Notes under the pieces: generated by a model
What the model was told of the DNA's origin: nothing
The model's database searches: none
Seen by the model: only the letters and a program-made list of their open reading frames with translations
Shown: positions 26,828-35,558 of the stretch, piece by piece
How positions within the stretch are numbered: position 1 is the stretch's first letter
How the letters are laid out: the number at the start of each line of letters is the position of its first letter
Position numbers and translations under genes: made by a program
Origin: Hymenobacter sediminis
GTDB taxonomy: Bacteria; Bacteroidota; Bacteroidia; Cytophagales; Hymenobacteraceae
NCBI RefSeq assembly: GCF_003231285.1
Contig: NZ_QKNS01000004.1
Coordinates: forward strand, 186,001 to 250,000
Direction of reading: 5' to 3'
DNA: 64,000 nt

Positions 26828-27559
26828 TTAGTCGACCTTCTTTTCGATTTCATCGGCCATTTTCTCGTGCGAGCGGAGCATCGGCAATGTTTTCGTGGCG
26901 AAAGCTTTCACGGTAGGCGTTTCGGCAGCGTTGCTTTTCACCTCGAACATAGCAATGTCCATTTTGTGCGCCGTTTCCATGGCATCCATGTAGTCCTCAT
27001 CGAAGGCCTTGCCGGATTTCGCCATCAGCTTGTCAGCCATGGCCTGGTGCACTGGCATCATGGTCTGGGGTAGCGTTACGCCCAGCGGCGTAGCAACGGT
27101 CTTCAGCTCTTGGGTAGCCTTGGTGTGGTGATCTACCATCATCTGGCCAAACCGTTTCACGTCGGCATTCGATGATTTTTGGGTAGCCAGCTGGCCCATC
27201 TGAATTTCTAGCAGATTGCTGCTGGCGGCGGTCATTAGGAACACAGGGTCCTGCATGGTGGAAAAGGTGGCCATGAAGGCAGTCATATCGGCGGCTCCGC
27301 CAGTGCCTGCCGTGCTGTTAGCGCCACCAGATCCGCTGATAGCGGCCGTGCTGCTGGTGCCGGGCGTACCCGAATTGGCATCAGGCGCAGGGGTAGGGTT
27401 CATGTCAGTGCCTGTACGGGCATCCATGCTACCAACGTTGCCACTGCTGCCCGATGTAGTGCCAGCAGCAGTGCTACCAGTGTTGGTGCTGCTACAAGCC
27501 GTGCTGAAGGCCAACGCGCCCACAAAGAAAAGCTGAGGAATTACTTTCACTGTTTTCAT
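26828..27559 (-). CDS. DUF4142 lipoprotein
   Basis: A 243-residue lipoprotein with lipobox FSTAC (Cys22), from ATG 27559. A Ser/Gly/Thr-rich low-complexity linker covers about 23-85. Then comes a DUF4142 helical domain (about 95-243) with EIQMGQLATQKSSNADVKRFGQ, MVDHHTKATQELKTVA and the closing HEKMADEIEKKVD. The domain is related to ferritin-like four-helix bundles and is common in Bacteroidetes and Proteobacteria; its role is not known. It is divergent from the hydrolase at 27810. Confidence 0.85.
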   Translation of the reverse strand: MKTVKVIPQLFFVGALAFSTACSSTNTGSTAAGTTSGSSGNVGSMDARTGTDMNPTPAPDANSGTPGTSSTAAISGSGGANSTAGTGGAADMTAFMATFSTMQDPVFLMTAASSNLLEIQMGQLATQKSSNADVKRFGQMMVDHHTKATQELKTVATPLGVTLPQTMMPVHQAMADKLMAKSGKAFDEDYMDAMETAHKMDIAMFEVKSNAAETPTVKAFATKTLPMLRSHEKMADEIEKKVD

Positions 27560-27809
27560 AGGAGTAGTGATTAGAGTCAGAATTGACATGTACGTTTATT
27601 CTGAGAATAAGTCTATATTTTATAATTTTTTGGATGCTCAAAGTCCTCATTACTGGCCTAGTATCTTATATGCTTCTATTAAAGTTCAATTGCTGTTGAG
27701 CTTGCTTAACCGGATAATACTGGCTTTTCAGACCTTTGAAGGTAGGCATGCCTACTTTTTGCTGTGTTCCTTTGTTCACTCAATTAGGTTTGCTTTTCCT
27801 GTTTGCCTT

Positions 27810-28796
27810 ATGCCGCTCATTGCTCACTCTTCCTATCAGCCTCCATTCTATTTATTCAATGGCCACCTCCAAACTATTGTACCTAGCTTGTGGCGCTCGG
27901 TGCCGGAGGTGCGCTACCAGCGGGAACGGGTAGAAACCGAGGATGGCGACTTTCTAGACTTGGACTGGTCGCGGCAACCGGCTGACCGACGAACAGATGC
28001 GCTAGGGATTGTGTCGCATGGGCTAGAGGGCGACGCGAGCCGGCCCTACGTGCGGGGTATGGTGCGGGCCCTCAACCAGGCCGGTATGGATGTTTTGGCG
28101 TGGAACTACCGCAGCTGCAGCGGCGAAATGAACCGCCTGCTCCGCTCCTACCACCTCGGCGACACCGACGACCTCGACTTTGTGATACGCTACGCTTTGG
28201 GCACCGCCCTCTACAAGCGGGTGTACCTCACGGGCTTTTCAGCGGGCGGCAATGTCACCCTGAAGTATTTGGGCGAAAACCCGGCGCGGGTTCCCCAGGA
28301 AGTGCAGCGAGCGGCCGTCTTCTCGGTACCAACCGATCTGAAAGCTAGTTCTCACCACATTGCCCGCCTAGAAAATCGTGTATATCTGAAACGCTTCATG
28401 AAGACACTGCGGGCCAAGATGCGGGCGAAAGCTGAGTTGCTACCCGGTCAGGTTGATTTAACTGACATCGACCAGCTACAGGATTTCCCGCAGTTCGATG
28501 ACCGATTTACAGCTCCTATGCATGGCTTCAAGTCGGCTGATGAGTACTATGAGCGCGCCAGCTCGGGCCGCTACCTCAGCAATATTCAGGTGCCGACCCT
28601 ACTAGTAAACGCCCAGAACGACCCCTTCTTGCCTCCCTCCTGCTTTCCGCGCGAAGTTGCCGCCCACAGCCCCTACGTTTATCTGGAAACTCCTTCCGAC
28701 GGCGGCCACGTCGGGTTTGCTGAAGGTAGTCCGGATGGGGTCTACTATTCGGAGCGGCGGGCTGTGCAATTCCTAACGGCCGATGTACCAGCGTAA
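27810..28796 (+). CDS. YheT-like alpha/beta hydrolase
   Basis: A 328-residue hydrolase of the YheT/AB-hydrolase-4 family. I chose ATG 27810 (MPLIAHSSYQPPFYLFNGHLQTI): the family starts a few residues before the xxPxLxNGHLQT motif, and the upstream 81 codons are AT-rich and unlike the rest. The nucleophile Ser is in TGFSAGGNVTLKYLGE, the acid in LVNAQNDPFLP and the His in SDGGHVGF. The substrate is probably an ester but is not known. Confidence 0.88.
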   Translation: MPLIAHSSYQPPFYLFNGHLQTIVPSLWRSVPEVRYQRERVETEDGDFLDLDWSRQPADRRTDALGIVSHGLEGDASRPYVRGMVRALNQAGMDVLAWNYRSCSGEMNRLLRSYHLGDTDDLDFVIRYALGTALYKRVYLTGFSAGGNVTLKYLGENPARVPQEVQRAAVFSVPTDLKASSHHIARLENRVYLKRFMKTLRAKMRAKAELLPGQVDLTDIDQLQDFPQFDDRFTAPMHGFKSADEYYERASSGRYLSNIQVPTLLVNAQNDPFLPPSCFPREVAAHSPYVYLETPSDGGHVGFAEGSPDGVYYSERRAVQFLTADVPA

Positions 28797-28815
28797 AATC
28801 GGGGGCCACATTCCC

Positions 28816-28888
28816 CTACCCCCCTCTACACAGTGAAACCCCTGCTTCTATCTTAGAAGCAGGGGTTTCACTGTGTAGAGGGGGGTAG
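28816..28888. terminator. Long palindrome between convergent genes (35-bp perfect arms)
   Basis: Arms 28816-28850 and 28854-28888 are perfect complements around a 3-base loop. Their outer ends are CTACCCCCC and GGGGGGTAG. It lies between the hydrolase (plus) and rsmG (minus) and probably ends both transcripts, although it lacks a clean T run. Confidence 0.8.
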
Positions 28889-28933
28889 CAACCCAAACGA
28901 AGCAACCCACCTACCCTTTGGAGTACTATAAAG

Positions 28934-29557
28934 CTAAGCGTTAAGCACTACCACTACTTTCTTGGTATCAAAGAATTCCTCAGCATAGAAATCATTCAGA
29001 TCTACTACTCTGGCGGCCAGACCCGATTCTTCAATTTCCTCGGCCAAGTCGCCCCCTTTCAGGTAGTAGAGGCCACTACCGGGGGCTGCCGTGGCGGCCG
29101 GCTTGTAGCGGTGCTCAATCCAGGTATAAAAGGTAGCCAAGCGGGCTACGGCGCGGCTTACTACATAATCGTATTTGGGGCGAAGCTGCTCAGCACGGAT
29201 CTGCTCGGCCGTGACGTTGGTTAGCTGCAGGGCGTGGGCCATTTCCTGCACCGCTCTGATTTTCTTACCAATGCTGTCCACGAGGTGAAACTTCACTTCC
29301 GGAAACAGAATTGCTAGTGGCAGGCCCGGCAGGCCACCACCCGTACCCACATCCAGCACCGAGGAACCGGGCGCAAACTCAATCACCTTCGCAATACCTA
29401 GGGAATGCAGAAAATGGCGCTCAGCCAGGTTATCCACATCGGTGCGGGCTACTAAGTTCAGGCGCTCATTCCAGCCTCGGAATTCGGTTTCAAGCTGCTG
29501 GAACAACTGGCGCTGGTGGTCCGTGAGGTGCGGAAAGTAGTGGTTGATGATATCCAT
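28934..29557 (-). CDS. rsmG: 16S rRNA (guanine527-N7)-methyltransferase
   Basis: A 207-residue SAM-dependent methyltransferase acting on G527 of 16S rRNA. I start at ATG 29557 (MDIINHYFPHLT), the usual RsmG start. SAM-binding is in SVLDVGTGGGLPGLPLAI, then HLVDSIGKKIRAVQEMA and DYVVSRAVARL. The preceding TATCTTTG at 29565-29572 lies so close that the transcript may be nearly leaderless. Confidence 0.95.
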   Translation of the reverse strand: MDIINHYFPHLTDHQRQLFQQLETEFRGWNERLNLVARTDVDNLAERHFLHSLGIAKVIEFAPGSSVLDVGTGGGLPGLPLAILFPEVKFHLVDSIGKKIRAVQEMAHALQLTNVTAEQIRAEQLRPKYDYVVSRAVARLATFYTWIEHRYKPAATAAPGSGLYYLKGGDLAEEIEESGLAARVVDLNDFYAEEFFDTKKVVVVLNA

Positions 29558-29564
29558 TGTGGCG

Positions 29565-29572
29565 CAAAGATA
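29565..29572 (-). promoter_or_regulatory. Candidate -7 element before rsmG (TATCTTTG)
   Basis: Minus-strand TATCTTTG ends 7 bases before the rsmG ATG. If functional, transcription would begin at or next to the start codon. No clear TTTG box upstream. Confidence 0.45.
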
Positions 29573-29617
29573 AGAGCTACAGGTAGCGGCGCCCATCATC
29601 ACCCAGCACAAACAGGC

Positions 29618-29986
29618 TTACTGGCTCAGCGCAGCAACAAGAATCAGCCCCACAATCAAGGGTAGGTAAGCCGCACTAGCCCTGAAGATCCAGCGGTGAT
29701 ATAGGGAATTCTGTTGGCGTACGGTACTAATGGCTGTGAACAGCACAAGGAAAGGTGCTCCTAGTATCAGATAAAACGTCCCCAAAGAAGCCATACCTGA
29801 CCATGTCCAGAACAAACCAGTTAATAAAATCATTAACAAGCCACCATACGTGGACATGACTACTAATAATTGCCACGCCGGCACCTCCACTGTTTGCTTG
29901 ATCATACGCTGGCATAGGTATATATAGGCTCCGGCTCCAATTAGAGGTAGTAGGAAATAGATTAACAGAGGTACTAGTATGGTCAT
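29618..29986 (-). CDS. Small four-helix membrane protein, unassigned
   Basis: A 122-residue hydrophobic protein with four likely membrane segments (about 4-24, 40-58, 64-86, 100-120) and short polar loops containing Arg/Lys. Codon use is normal for the window. I do not recognise a family. It precedes rsmG on the same strand by 60 bases and lies just after the sigma-factor terminator. Confidence 0.6.
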   Translation of the reverse strand: MTILVPLLIYFLLPLIGAGAYIYLCQRMIKQTVEVPAWQLLVVMSTYGGLLMILLTGLFWTWSGMASLGTFYLILGAPFLVLFTAISTVRQQNSLYHRWIFRASAAYLPLIVGLILVAALSQ

Positions 29987-30022
29987 AGCTTGAAACGAAC
30001 GGCTTTTACCCCATTACTAGCT

Positions 30023-30059
30023 ACAAAAAAAGCCCCGACTTGCGACGGGGCTTTTTTGT
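30023..30059 (-). terminator. Terminator of the 30 kb sigma-factor gene
   Basis: Stem GCCCCG/CGGGGC extended by A/T runs on both sides, 2 bases after the sigma stop on the minus strand. Confidence 0.9.
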
Positions 30060-30061
30060 GC

Positions 30062-30679
30062 TTAGATGATTTCCTTTTTGTTTTTCACCATGTCATAGAG
30101 CAACTCACGGGCGCGGTGCAGTTGGGCTTTCACAGTGCCGAGCGGGGCTTTTAGCTCTTGGGCTATTTCCTCATAGCTCAGCTCATCGAAGTAGCGCAGG
30201 GTAACGAGGCGCTGGTATTTCTCAGGCAGCCGCGACACTACGTGCTGCATGATTTCGATTTTCTGATTCTTGATGGCTGACTCCTGCGGGTTCAGGTTCT
30301 GGTCGCGGAAGTCGATGGTGATTTCGTCGCCGTTGTCAATCTTGATGGCCGAGTCAATCGACATCGTCTTAATTTTATTCTTGCGAATAAAGTCGATGCA
30401 GTTGTTGGTGGCGATGCGGAACAACCAAGTGCTAAAGGCAAATTCCGGGTTGAATTTGTGCAGGTTTTTGAAGGCTTTGGCGAAGGCTTCGATGGTCAGG
30501 TCCTCGGCATCGTCGGGGTTGCGCACCATCTTCAGTACTACGTGGTACACCGGCTTTTTGTAAATCTGCATCAGCTCGGCGTAGGCTTTTTCGTCGCTCT
30601 GCTCAACGGCGGCCCGAATCAGCTTGAAATCGTGCTTGGCCTTGGCAGAGAACTGTTTTTCCTGATTGTTTACTTCCAT
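30062..30679 (-). CDS. ECF-type RNA polymerase sigma factor (conserved Bacteroidetes subgroup)
   Basis: A 205-residue sigma factor from ATG 30679 (MEVNNQEKQFSAKAKHDFKL). The longer frame adds 109 residues antisense to other DNA and is rejected. Region 2 (about 25-95) has DAEDLTIEAFAKAFKNL and STWLFRIATNNCIDFIRKNK. Region 4 (about 140-195) has LPEKYQRLVTLRYFDELSYEEIAQEL and GTVKAQLHRARELLYDM. The charged linker between them (SIDSAIKIDNGDEITIDF) is typical of a widespread Bacteroidetes group. There is no anti-sigma gene beside it. Its start lies 10 bases inside the glycosyltransferase gene, so it is probably co-transcribed with it. Confidence 0.92.
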   Translation of the reverse strand: MEVNNQEKQFSAKAKHDFKLIRAAVEQSDEKAYAELMQIYKKPVYHVVLKMVRNPDDAEDLTIEAFAKAFKNLHKFNPEFAFSTWLFRIATNNCIDFIRKNKIKTMSIDSAIKIDNGDEITIDFRDQNLNPQESAIKNQKIEIMQHVVSRLPEKYQRLVTLRYFDELSYEEIAQELKAPLGTVKAQLHRARELLYDMVKNKKEII

Positions 30680-31827
30680 CGGAGGGTGCGGTAGAGGAAC
30701 AGTGACATTCCCAGAGCGAGATAATAAAAAAAATACACTGCATCGAGGATGGGCAGCCACCCGAGGGGTAGCGGATCTTCGAGCCGACGACCAAGCTGGT
30801 AATACACGGTCATCATAGCCAGGGTGCGCACAAACCACACCGTAGCCAAAGGTACCCAATCGGGCTGGGAAAACAGTAGGCCGATTGCCGTACCGTAGAA
30901 TAGCAAATTTACACCAATAAATGTTCCAATCCGAAGACGATCTGCGAGCCGGTACTGGGGGCCCGCGGAGAGGTGTCGGCGCTTTTGGCGCCACCACTTG
31001 CCCCACGTCTGCGCTGGTTCACTTAGGGTATGGGCCCCGGCATCGGCTACTACCGCTACCCGGGCGCCCCGGGCAACGGCATCCTGCACCAGCAGGTCAT
31101 CGTCGCCGGAAAGGCTGCGGATATGGGAAGCGAAACCTTTGGTCAGCTGAAAGACCTGCCGGGTGTACCCAAGGTTGCGCCCCACCCCCATATAGGGTTG
31201 GCCGCGCCACGCGAAGGACAAATACTGTGCCCCCGTCAGGAAGGTTTCAAAACGAATCAGCTTATTTAAAAAGCCGCTTTCCTCTACGTAGGCAGAGTAT
31301 CCCAGAACCACATCGGCTGGCTTATGGAAGCCACGCTGCATGTATCTGAGCCACTGATTAGTGGCCGGAATGCAGTCGGCATCCGTAAATAGCATCCGCT
31401 CGTGGCGGGCCGTTTTTATACCAAGTGTCAGTGCATATTTTTTGGGTGACAACCCGTCAGGTGTGCTCGTGATAGTTACCAGCCGCACATGGGGGTAGTA
31501 CTGCGTGAGCTGTTGCACGAACAGGTAGGTATCGTCGGTGGAGCGGTCATCGATGACAACCAGCTCGAAGCCGGCGGGGTAGTCTTGCTGCAATAGCAGG
31601 GGTAGCAGCCGACGCAGGTTCTCCAGCTCGTTGCGGGCGCACACAAGAATGGATACCGGCTCGGTATCAGGGCCATCTGCTGCCTCGGAGGGCCGACGGG
31701 CGAAGGGCAGAAAATAGTAAGCCGCGTAGAAAAGCTGCACCAGCACGCAGGCCAGCAGCAGCCACAGGGCCGGAGAAAGATGGAAAGGCAAAGCGGAGTG
31801 GATGATTCGAATTACAAAAGTAGGCAT
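30670..31827 (-). CDS. Membrane-anchored family 2 glycosyltransferase
   Basis: A 385-residue GT-A enzyme. The start is set at ATG 31827 (MPTFVIRIIHS). One N-terminal membrane helix (about 18-40) comes before the catalytic domain (about 58-300) with VSILVCARNELENL, the DDRSTDDT motif, LFTDADCIP (DxD) and a QxxRW-like KWWRQKRRH. Two or three C-terminal membrane segments follow. This architecture adds sugars to lipids or growing chains at the inner membrane. It overlaps the sigma gene by 10 bases. The acceptor is unknown. Confidence 0.88.
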   Translation of the reverse strand: MPTFVIRIIHSALPFHLSPALWLLLACVLVQLFYAAYYFLPFARRPSEAADGPDTEPVSILVCARNELENLRRLLPLLLQQDYPAGFELVVIDDRSTDDTYLFVQQLTQYYPHVRLVTITSTPDGLSPKKYALTLGIKTARHERMLFTDADCIPATNQWLRYMQRGFHKPADVVLGYSAYVEESGFLNKLIRFETFLTGAQYLSFAWRGQPYMGVGRNLGYTRQVFQLTKGFASHIRSLSGDDDLLVQDAVARGARVAVVADAGAHTLSEPAQTWGKWWRQKRRHLSAGPQYRLADRLRIGTFIGVNLLFYGTAIGLLFSQPDWVPLATVWFVRTLAMMTVYYQLGRRLEDPLPLGWLPILDAVYFFYYLALGMSLFLYRTLRWK

Positions 31828-31842
31828 TCGGGGTAGGGCGAG

Positions 31843-31850
31843 TACCTTTG
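31843..31850 (+). promoter_or_regulatory. Candidate -7 element for tgt (TACCTTTG)
   Basis: Exact TAnnTTTG match in the divergent region, about 110 bases before the tgt ATG. The upstream -33 box is not clear. Confidence 0.5.
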
Positions 31851-31959
31851 TAAGAGGAAGCTGGGAGCGAGAAGGTAGAAGTACGAAGCCACTGAAAAAG
31901 TTGGCAAAGAATTTCTGTCTTCTGGCCTCCAGCTTCCGGCTCTTAGCTTTTCTCCTAGA

Positions 31960-33090
31960 ATGACCTTCGACCTCGTAGCCAACGACCCGCATACCAAAGC
32001 CCGCGCCGGCGTAGTTCACACCGACCATGGCGCTATTGAAACGCCCATTTTTATGCCTGTGGGCACGGCTGGCACCGTGAAAGCCGTGCAGCAGCGCGAC
32101 CTGAAGGACGATATTCAGGCTCAGATTATCCTCGGCAATACCTACCACCTCTACCTCCGCCCGGGGCTAGAAGTGCTCAGCAAAGCCGGCGGCCTGCACA
32201 AGTTCAACGGCTGGGACCGGCCCATCCTGACGGACTCGGGTGGGTACCAGGTGTATTCCTTGTCGGGCACACGCAAAATCAAGGAAGAGGGCGTGAAGTT
32301 TCGCTCCCACATTGATGGCTCGCAGCACTTGTTCTCGCCGGAGGGCGTCATGGACATTCAGCGCACCATCGGGGCCGACATCATCATGGCTTTTGACGAG
32401 TGCACTCCCTGGCCCTGCGAATACAGCTACGCGGCTCGCTCCCTCGACATGACGCACCGCTGGCTCAAGCGCTGCATTCAGCGCTTCGACAGCACCGAGG
32501 GCCACTACGGTTACTCCCAAACGCTTTTCCCAATTGTGCAGGGTAGCACCTTCAAAGATCTGCGGGTGAAATCGGCGGAGTTTATAGCCGAGCAGGGCCG
32601 CGAGGGCAACGCCATTGGTGGCCTGAGCGTGGGCGAGCCGGCCGAGCTGATGTACGAAATGACCGAACTGGTTTGCGACATCCTACCCCAGGATAAGCCG
32701 CGCTACCTTATGGGGGTAGGCACGCCGGCCAACATCCTGGAAAACATTGCGCTGGGCGTGGATATGTTCGACTGTGTGATGCCGACCCGCAACGCCCGCA
32801 ACGGCATGCTGTTCACCACCCAAGGCATTATCAACATCGCCAACAAGAAGTGGGCCGACGATTTTACGCCCATTGACGAGGAGCTGGGCGGCTACGTCAG
32901 CACGTTTTACTCCCGCTCCTACGTGCGTCACCTCTTCCACAGCAAGGAAATGCTGGGCCCCCAAATTGCCTCCATCCACAACCTGACGTTCTACCTCTGG
33001 CTGGTGAAGCAAGCCCGGCAGCAGATCCTGGCCGGCACCTTCCGGGAGTGGAAAGAAAAGATGGTGAAGCAGGTGATGACCCGATTGTAA
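31960..33090 (+). CDS. tgt: tRNA-guanine transglycosylase, lacking the zinc cysteines
   Basis: A 376-residue enzyme that swaps G34 for a queuine precursor in tRNA. The active-site Asp is in LTDSGGYQV (about 92), with AFDECTPWP, QGSTFKDLR, GGLSVGEP and the nucleophile region DCVMPTRNARNG. In well-studied bacterial Tgt the next part holds a CxCxxC-...-H zinc site (ECDCYTC). Here the same place (about 309-318) reads EELGGYVSTFYSR with no cysteine, while the later HNL histidine is kept. It is otherwise complete, so probably active without this zinc. lptF follows. Confidence 0.95.
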   Translation: MTFDLVANDPHTKARAGVVHTDHGAIETPIFMPVGTAGTVKAVQQRDLKDDIQAQIILGNTYHLYLRPGLEVLSKAGGLHKFNGWDRPILTDSGGYQVYSLSGTRKIKEEGVKFRSHIDGSQHLFSPEGVMDIQRTIGADIIMAFDECTPWPCEYSYAARSLDMTHRWLKRCIQRFDSTEGHYGYSQTLFPIVQGSTFKDLRVKSAEFIAEQGREGNAIGGLSVGEPAELMYEMTELVCDILPQDKPRYLMGVGTPANILENIALGVDMFDCVMPTRNARNGMLFTTQGIINIANKKWADDFTPIDEELGGYVSTFYSRSYVRHLFHSKEMLGPQIASIHNLTFYLWLVKQARQQILAGTFREWKEKMVKQVMTRL

Positions 33091-33279
33091 ATCACTGATT
33101 CGTGCTGATTGAATTGATTTCGCTGATTCCGTCGTTTCATCAGCCAAGCGCTATTCTATCAGCCAGCTGATGGCATGGATGGCATGGCGGCTACCTATAT
33201 AAATACCGATGCCTCCCTAGCTGCGCGTTCAAAGGAAATCAGTGCAATAAGCATAATCAGTGGAAATCAGCGATTCATG
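33089..33279. repeat. Facing nonamer arrays between tgt and lptF
   Basis: Left array 33089-33130 repeats (C)TGATTnnn(n) four times at 9-10 base steps. Right array 33234-33278 repeats AATCAGTGn about four to five times at 9-base steps in inverse orientation. The left begins at the tgt stop and the right runs into the lptF ATG. The unit resembles that at 45494-45744 (AATCCGTGT). Confidence 0.7.
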
Positions 33280-34353
33280 AAGCTGCTCGATAAATACATT
33301 ATAAAGAAGTTTCTCACCGCGTTTTTCTTCACGGTAGTGCTGCTGGTGTCCGTTATCTGCGTGATTGACTTCACGGAGAAAAACGACGACTTCATCAAGC
33401 ACGACCTGGGAGCCTGGCAGATTGTATCGGAGTATTACGTGAACCTGTTTCCGTACTTCGCCAATCTGCTCTCCCCTATCACGGTGTTTATTGCGGTAGT
33501 GTTCGTGACGGCGCAGTTGGCCTCGCGCACGGAGGTAGTAGCCATGCTGGCCTCGGGCATCAGCTTTAAGCGGTTTTTGCTCCCGTACATTATGGGCAGT
33601 GGCATTCTGGGCCTCATGACTTTGGCCATGACGGGTTGGCTGATTCCGATTGCCAACAAAACGCGGGTGCAGTTTGAGAAGGCTTACATCAAGAACCCCT
33701 ACCGCTTCGCTGAGCGCAATGTGCACATCAAAATCGGGCCGCAGAGCTATGCCTTCATGGAGAGCTACGACAATGTGAACAACATTGGCTACAAGTTCGC
33801 GCTGGAAACCATTGATGGGCAGTTGCTGAAGCGCCGCATGACGGCCGAAGCCATTACCTGGGACTCAACCAAACGGGCCTGGCACCTCACGCCCCAGGTA
33901 GTGCGCACCTTCAACGGCGAGAAAGAAACCCTGCAAAGCCTGCCCGCCCGCGACACGACCCTCAACCTTTATCCCAAGGACTTTGCCAGCACCTACCGCC
34001 TGGCCGAAACCCTGACGCTGCCGGAGCTGAACCGCTACATCAACCAGAAGATAGCGCGCGGCGCCGATGATACCCAGGTGTACCTCAGCGAAAAATATGA
34101 GCGCTACGCCTACCCTTACGCCATGTTCATTCTCACTGTCATTGGGGTGATTATGAGTGCGCGCAAGAGCCGAGCGGGGGTAGGCGGGCAAATTGCGCTG
34201 GGTTTCGTGCTGGCCTTCGTGTTTATCATCTTCGTGATTCTGAGCCGCAATTTGGCTGCTGTGGGCACTCTCTCGCCGCTGCTGGCGGCTTGGGTCCCCA
34301 GTATTGTCTTCACCACCATCGGCCTGTTCCTGTACCGCGTGGTACCACGCTAG
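33277..34353 (+). CDS. LptF/LptG family permease (lipopolysaccharide export)
   Basis: A 358-residue YjgP/YjgQ permease of the LPS transport complex that moves LPS from the inner membrane with LptB and LptC. I start at ATG 33277 (MKLLDKYIIKKFLTAFFF), the family's usual opening; the upstream frame runs through repeat DNA. Three N-terminal membrane helices (about 12-35, 58-80, 100-120), a periplasmic beta-jellyroll (about 125-265) and three C-terminal helices are visible, with SRTEVVAMLASGISFKRFL. I cannot tell LptF from LptG by sequence. Confidence 0.92.
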   Translation: MKLLDKYIIKKFLTAFFFTVVLLVSVICVIDFTEKNDDFIKHDLGAWQIVSEYYVNLFPYFANLLSPITVFIAVVFVTAQLASRTEVVAMLASGISFKRFLLPYIMGSGILGLMTLAMTGWLIPIANKTRVQFEKAYIKNPYRFAERNVHIKIGPQSYAFMESYDNVNNIGYKFALETIDGQLLKRRMTAEAITWDSTKRAWHLTPQVVRTFNGEKETLQSLPARDTTLNLYPKDFASTYRLAETLTLPELNRYINQKIARGADDTQVYLSEKYERYAYPYAMFILTVIGVIMSARKSRAGVGGQIALGFVLAFVFIIFVILSRNLAAVGTLSPLLAAWVPSIVFTTIGLFLYRVVPR

Positions 34354-34355
34354 CC

Positions 34356-34464
34356 GTGAAATAGTGTGATGGGGAACAAGTGACCTAGCTGTTTTTATGT
34401 GCACGGAGCTGCACAATCAAAACGTCAAACGCACTAGTTCCTACCTCTCCATTTCACACCTTCC
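34356..34464. repeat. Facing octamer arrays between lptF and the DMT gene
   Basis: Left 34356-34385 reads GTGAAATA, GTGTGATG, GGGAACAA, GTGACC. Right 34441-34464 reads CTACCTCT, CCATTTCA, CACCTTCC, an approximate inverse. It is weaker than the other pairs, but occupies the same kind of spacer. Confidence 0.5.
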
Positions 34465-34468
34465 CCTT

Positions 34469-35404
34469 ATGCTCAAAGACTACCTTCGCCTGCATTTTAT
34501 TGTGTTGCTCTGGGGCTTCACGGCCATTCTGGGCAAGCTGATTTCCTTGCCACCGGTGGAGTTGGTGTTCTGGCGGACGCTGCTGGCAGCTACAGGGTTG
34601 GCCGGGCTATTAGTGGTTCGAAAGCAGCCTTGGAAAATTCCGGCCGGCGAGGCCCTGCGTCTGCTGGGCATTGGGGCGCTGGTAGCAACCCACTGGATTA
34701 CCTTCTTTCTGGCCGCCCGGATTTCCTCAGTGAGTGTGTGCCTCGCGGGGCTGGCAACGCTGGCGCTTTGGACTTCCTTGCTGGAACCCTTGCTGCTGTG
34801 GCGGCCAGTACGCTTTTATGAGGTTGGGTTGGGCCTGCTGACGATGGTAGGACTCTATCTTGTGTCGCAAGCCGAGCTGGACCAACTGCCGGGGCTACTG
34901 GTAGCCATTGTGTCGGCAGGGCTTTCGGCCTTGTTCAGCGTGTTCAACTCTAAGCTGGTGCAGCGCCACCCACCGCTGCGCCTTACGCTTTATGAAATGG
35001 CCGGCGCCTGCCTGAGCATTGCGCTGTTTTTGCCCATTTATGGCCACTACTTTACCGAAGGCCAGGGTGTGCAGCTTGCTCTTTCTGGCTTCGATTGGCT
35101 GTGGCTGCTGGTGCTGGCGGGCGTGTGTACGGTGTATGCCTTCTCTACCTCTGTGGAGCTGATGAAGCGCATTTCGGCCTTTGTCGTGAACCTGACCATT
35201 AACCTAGAGCCAGTGTACGGCATTATTCTGGCGGTGCTGATGTACACATTCCACATTCCCGGCTTTGGGCAGGAAAAACTTTCCACTAAGTTTTACATGG
35301 GCACGGTCATCATCTTGCTCAGCGTACTTATTCACCCCGTCATCGACCAATGGAACCGCCGCCGCGTCCGTCAAAAAGAAGCAGCTGATGTGTTGGTAGG
35401 GTAA
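34469..35404 (+). CDS. DMT-family (EamA) transporter
   Basis: A 311-residue permease with ten likely membrane helices in two EamA repeats (about 5-135 and 148-290), from ATG 34469 (MLKDYLRLHFIVLLWGFTAILGK). Motifs are FWRTLLAATGLAGLL, ASVCL-type helix SVSVCLAGLATLALW and a second-repeat ending NLEPVYGIILAVLMY. It probably exports or imports a small metabolite; substrate is not predictable. It follows lptF on the same strand. Confidence 0.9.
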   Translation: MLKDYLRLHFIVLLWGFTAILGKLISLPPVELVFWRTLLAATGLAGLLVVRKQPWKIPAGEALRLLGIGALVATHWITFFLAARISSVSVCLAGLATLALWTSLLEPLLLWRPVRFYEVGLGLLTMVGLYLVSQAELDQLPGLLVAIVSAGLSALFSVFNSKLVQRHPPLRLTLYEMAGACLSIALFLPIYGHYFTEGQGVQLALSGFDWLWLLVLAGVCTVYAFSTSVELMKRISAFVVNLTINLEPVYGIILAVLMYTFHIPGFGQEKLSTKFYMGTVIILLSVLIHPVIDQWNRRRVRQKEAADVLVG

Positions 35405-35407
35405 GTA

Positions 35408-35431
35408 GTGAAATAGTGAATGAGTGAAGTG
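35408..35431. repeat. Octamer array (three units) after the DMT gene
   Basis: GTGAAATA, GTGAATGA, GTGAAGTG in tandem, starting 4 bases after the stop. It is followed by a REP-like GTCATGGTGAGCAGAG ... CTCTGCGTATGAC stem (35432-35473). Confidence 0.6.
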
Positions 35432-35490
35432 TCATGGTGAGCAGAGCAAAGCCATCCTTCCTCTGCGTATGACAAGCCTGATAATGCAGC

Positions 35491-35524
35491 AAGCCCTCGA
35501 CGCTAGTACAGTCGTCGAGGGCTT
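35491..35524. terminator. Terminator between DMT gene and ispE
   Basis: Perfect 12-bp arms AAGCCCTCGACG/CGTCGAGGGCTT with a 10-base loop between convergent genes. Confidence 0.75.
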
Positions 35525-35558
35525 GGTGCGTTTTAAGGGGGTAGGGAATTCGCTTACC

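Noticed and set aside
26653..26853. 66-codon minus-strand frame upstream of rpsT
   Set aside because: It covers the rpsT promoter and has no family features.
31815..31822. Perfect minus-strand TACTTTTG near the glycosyltransferase start
   Set aside because: It lies inside codons 2-4 of the gene, so it cannot drive the chosen start; most likely coincidence unless the true start is later.
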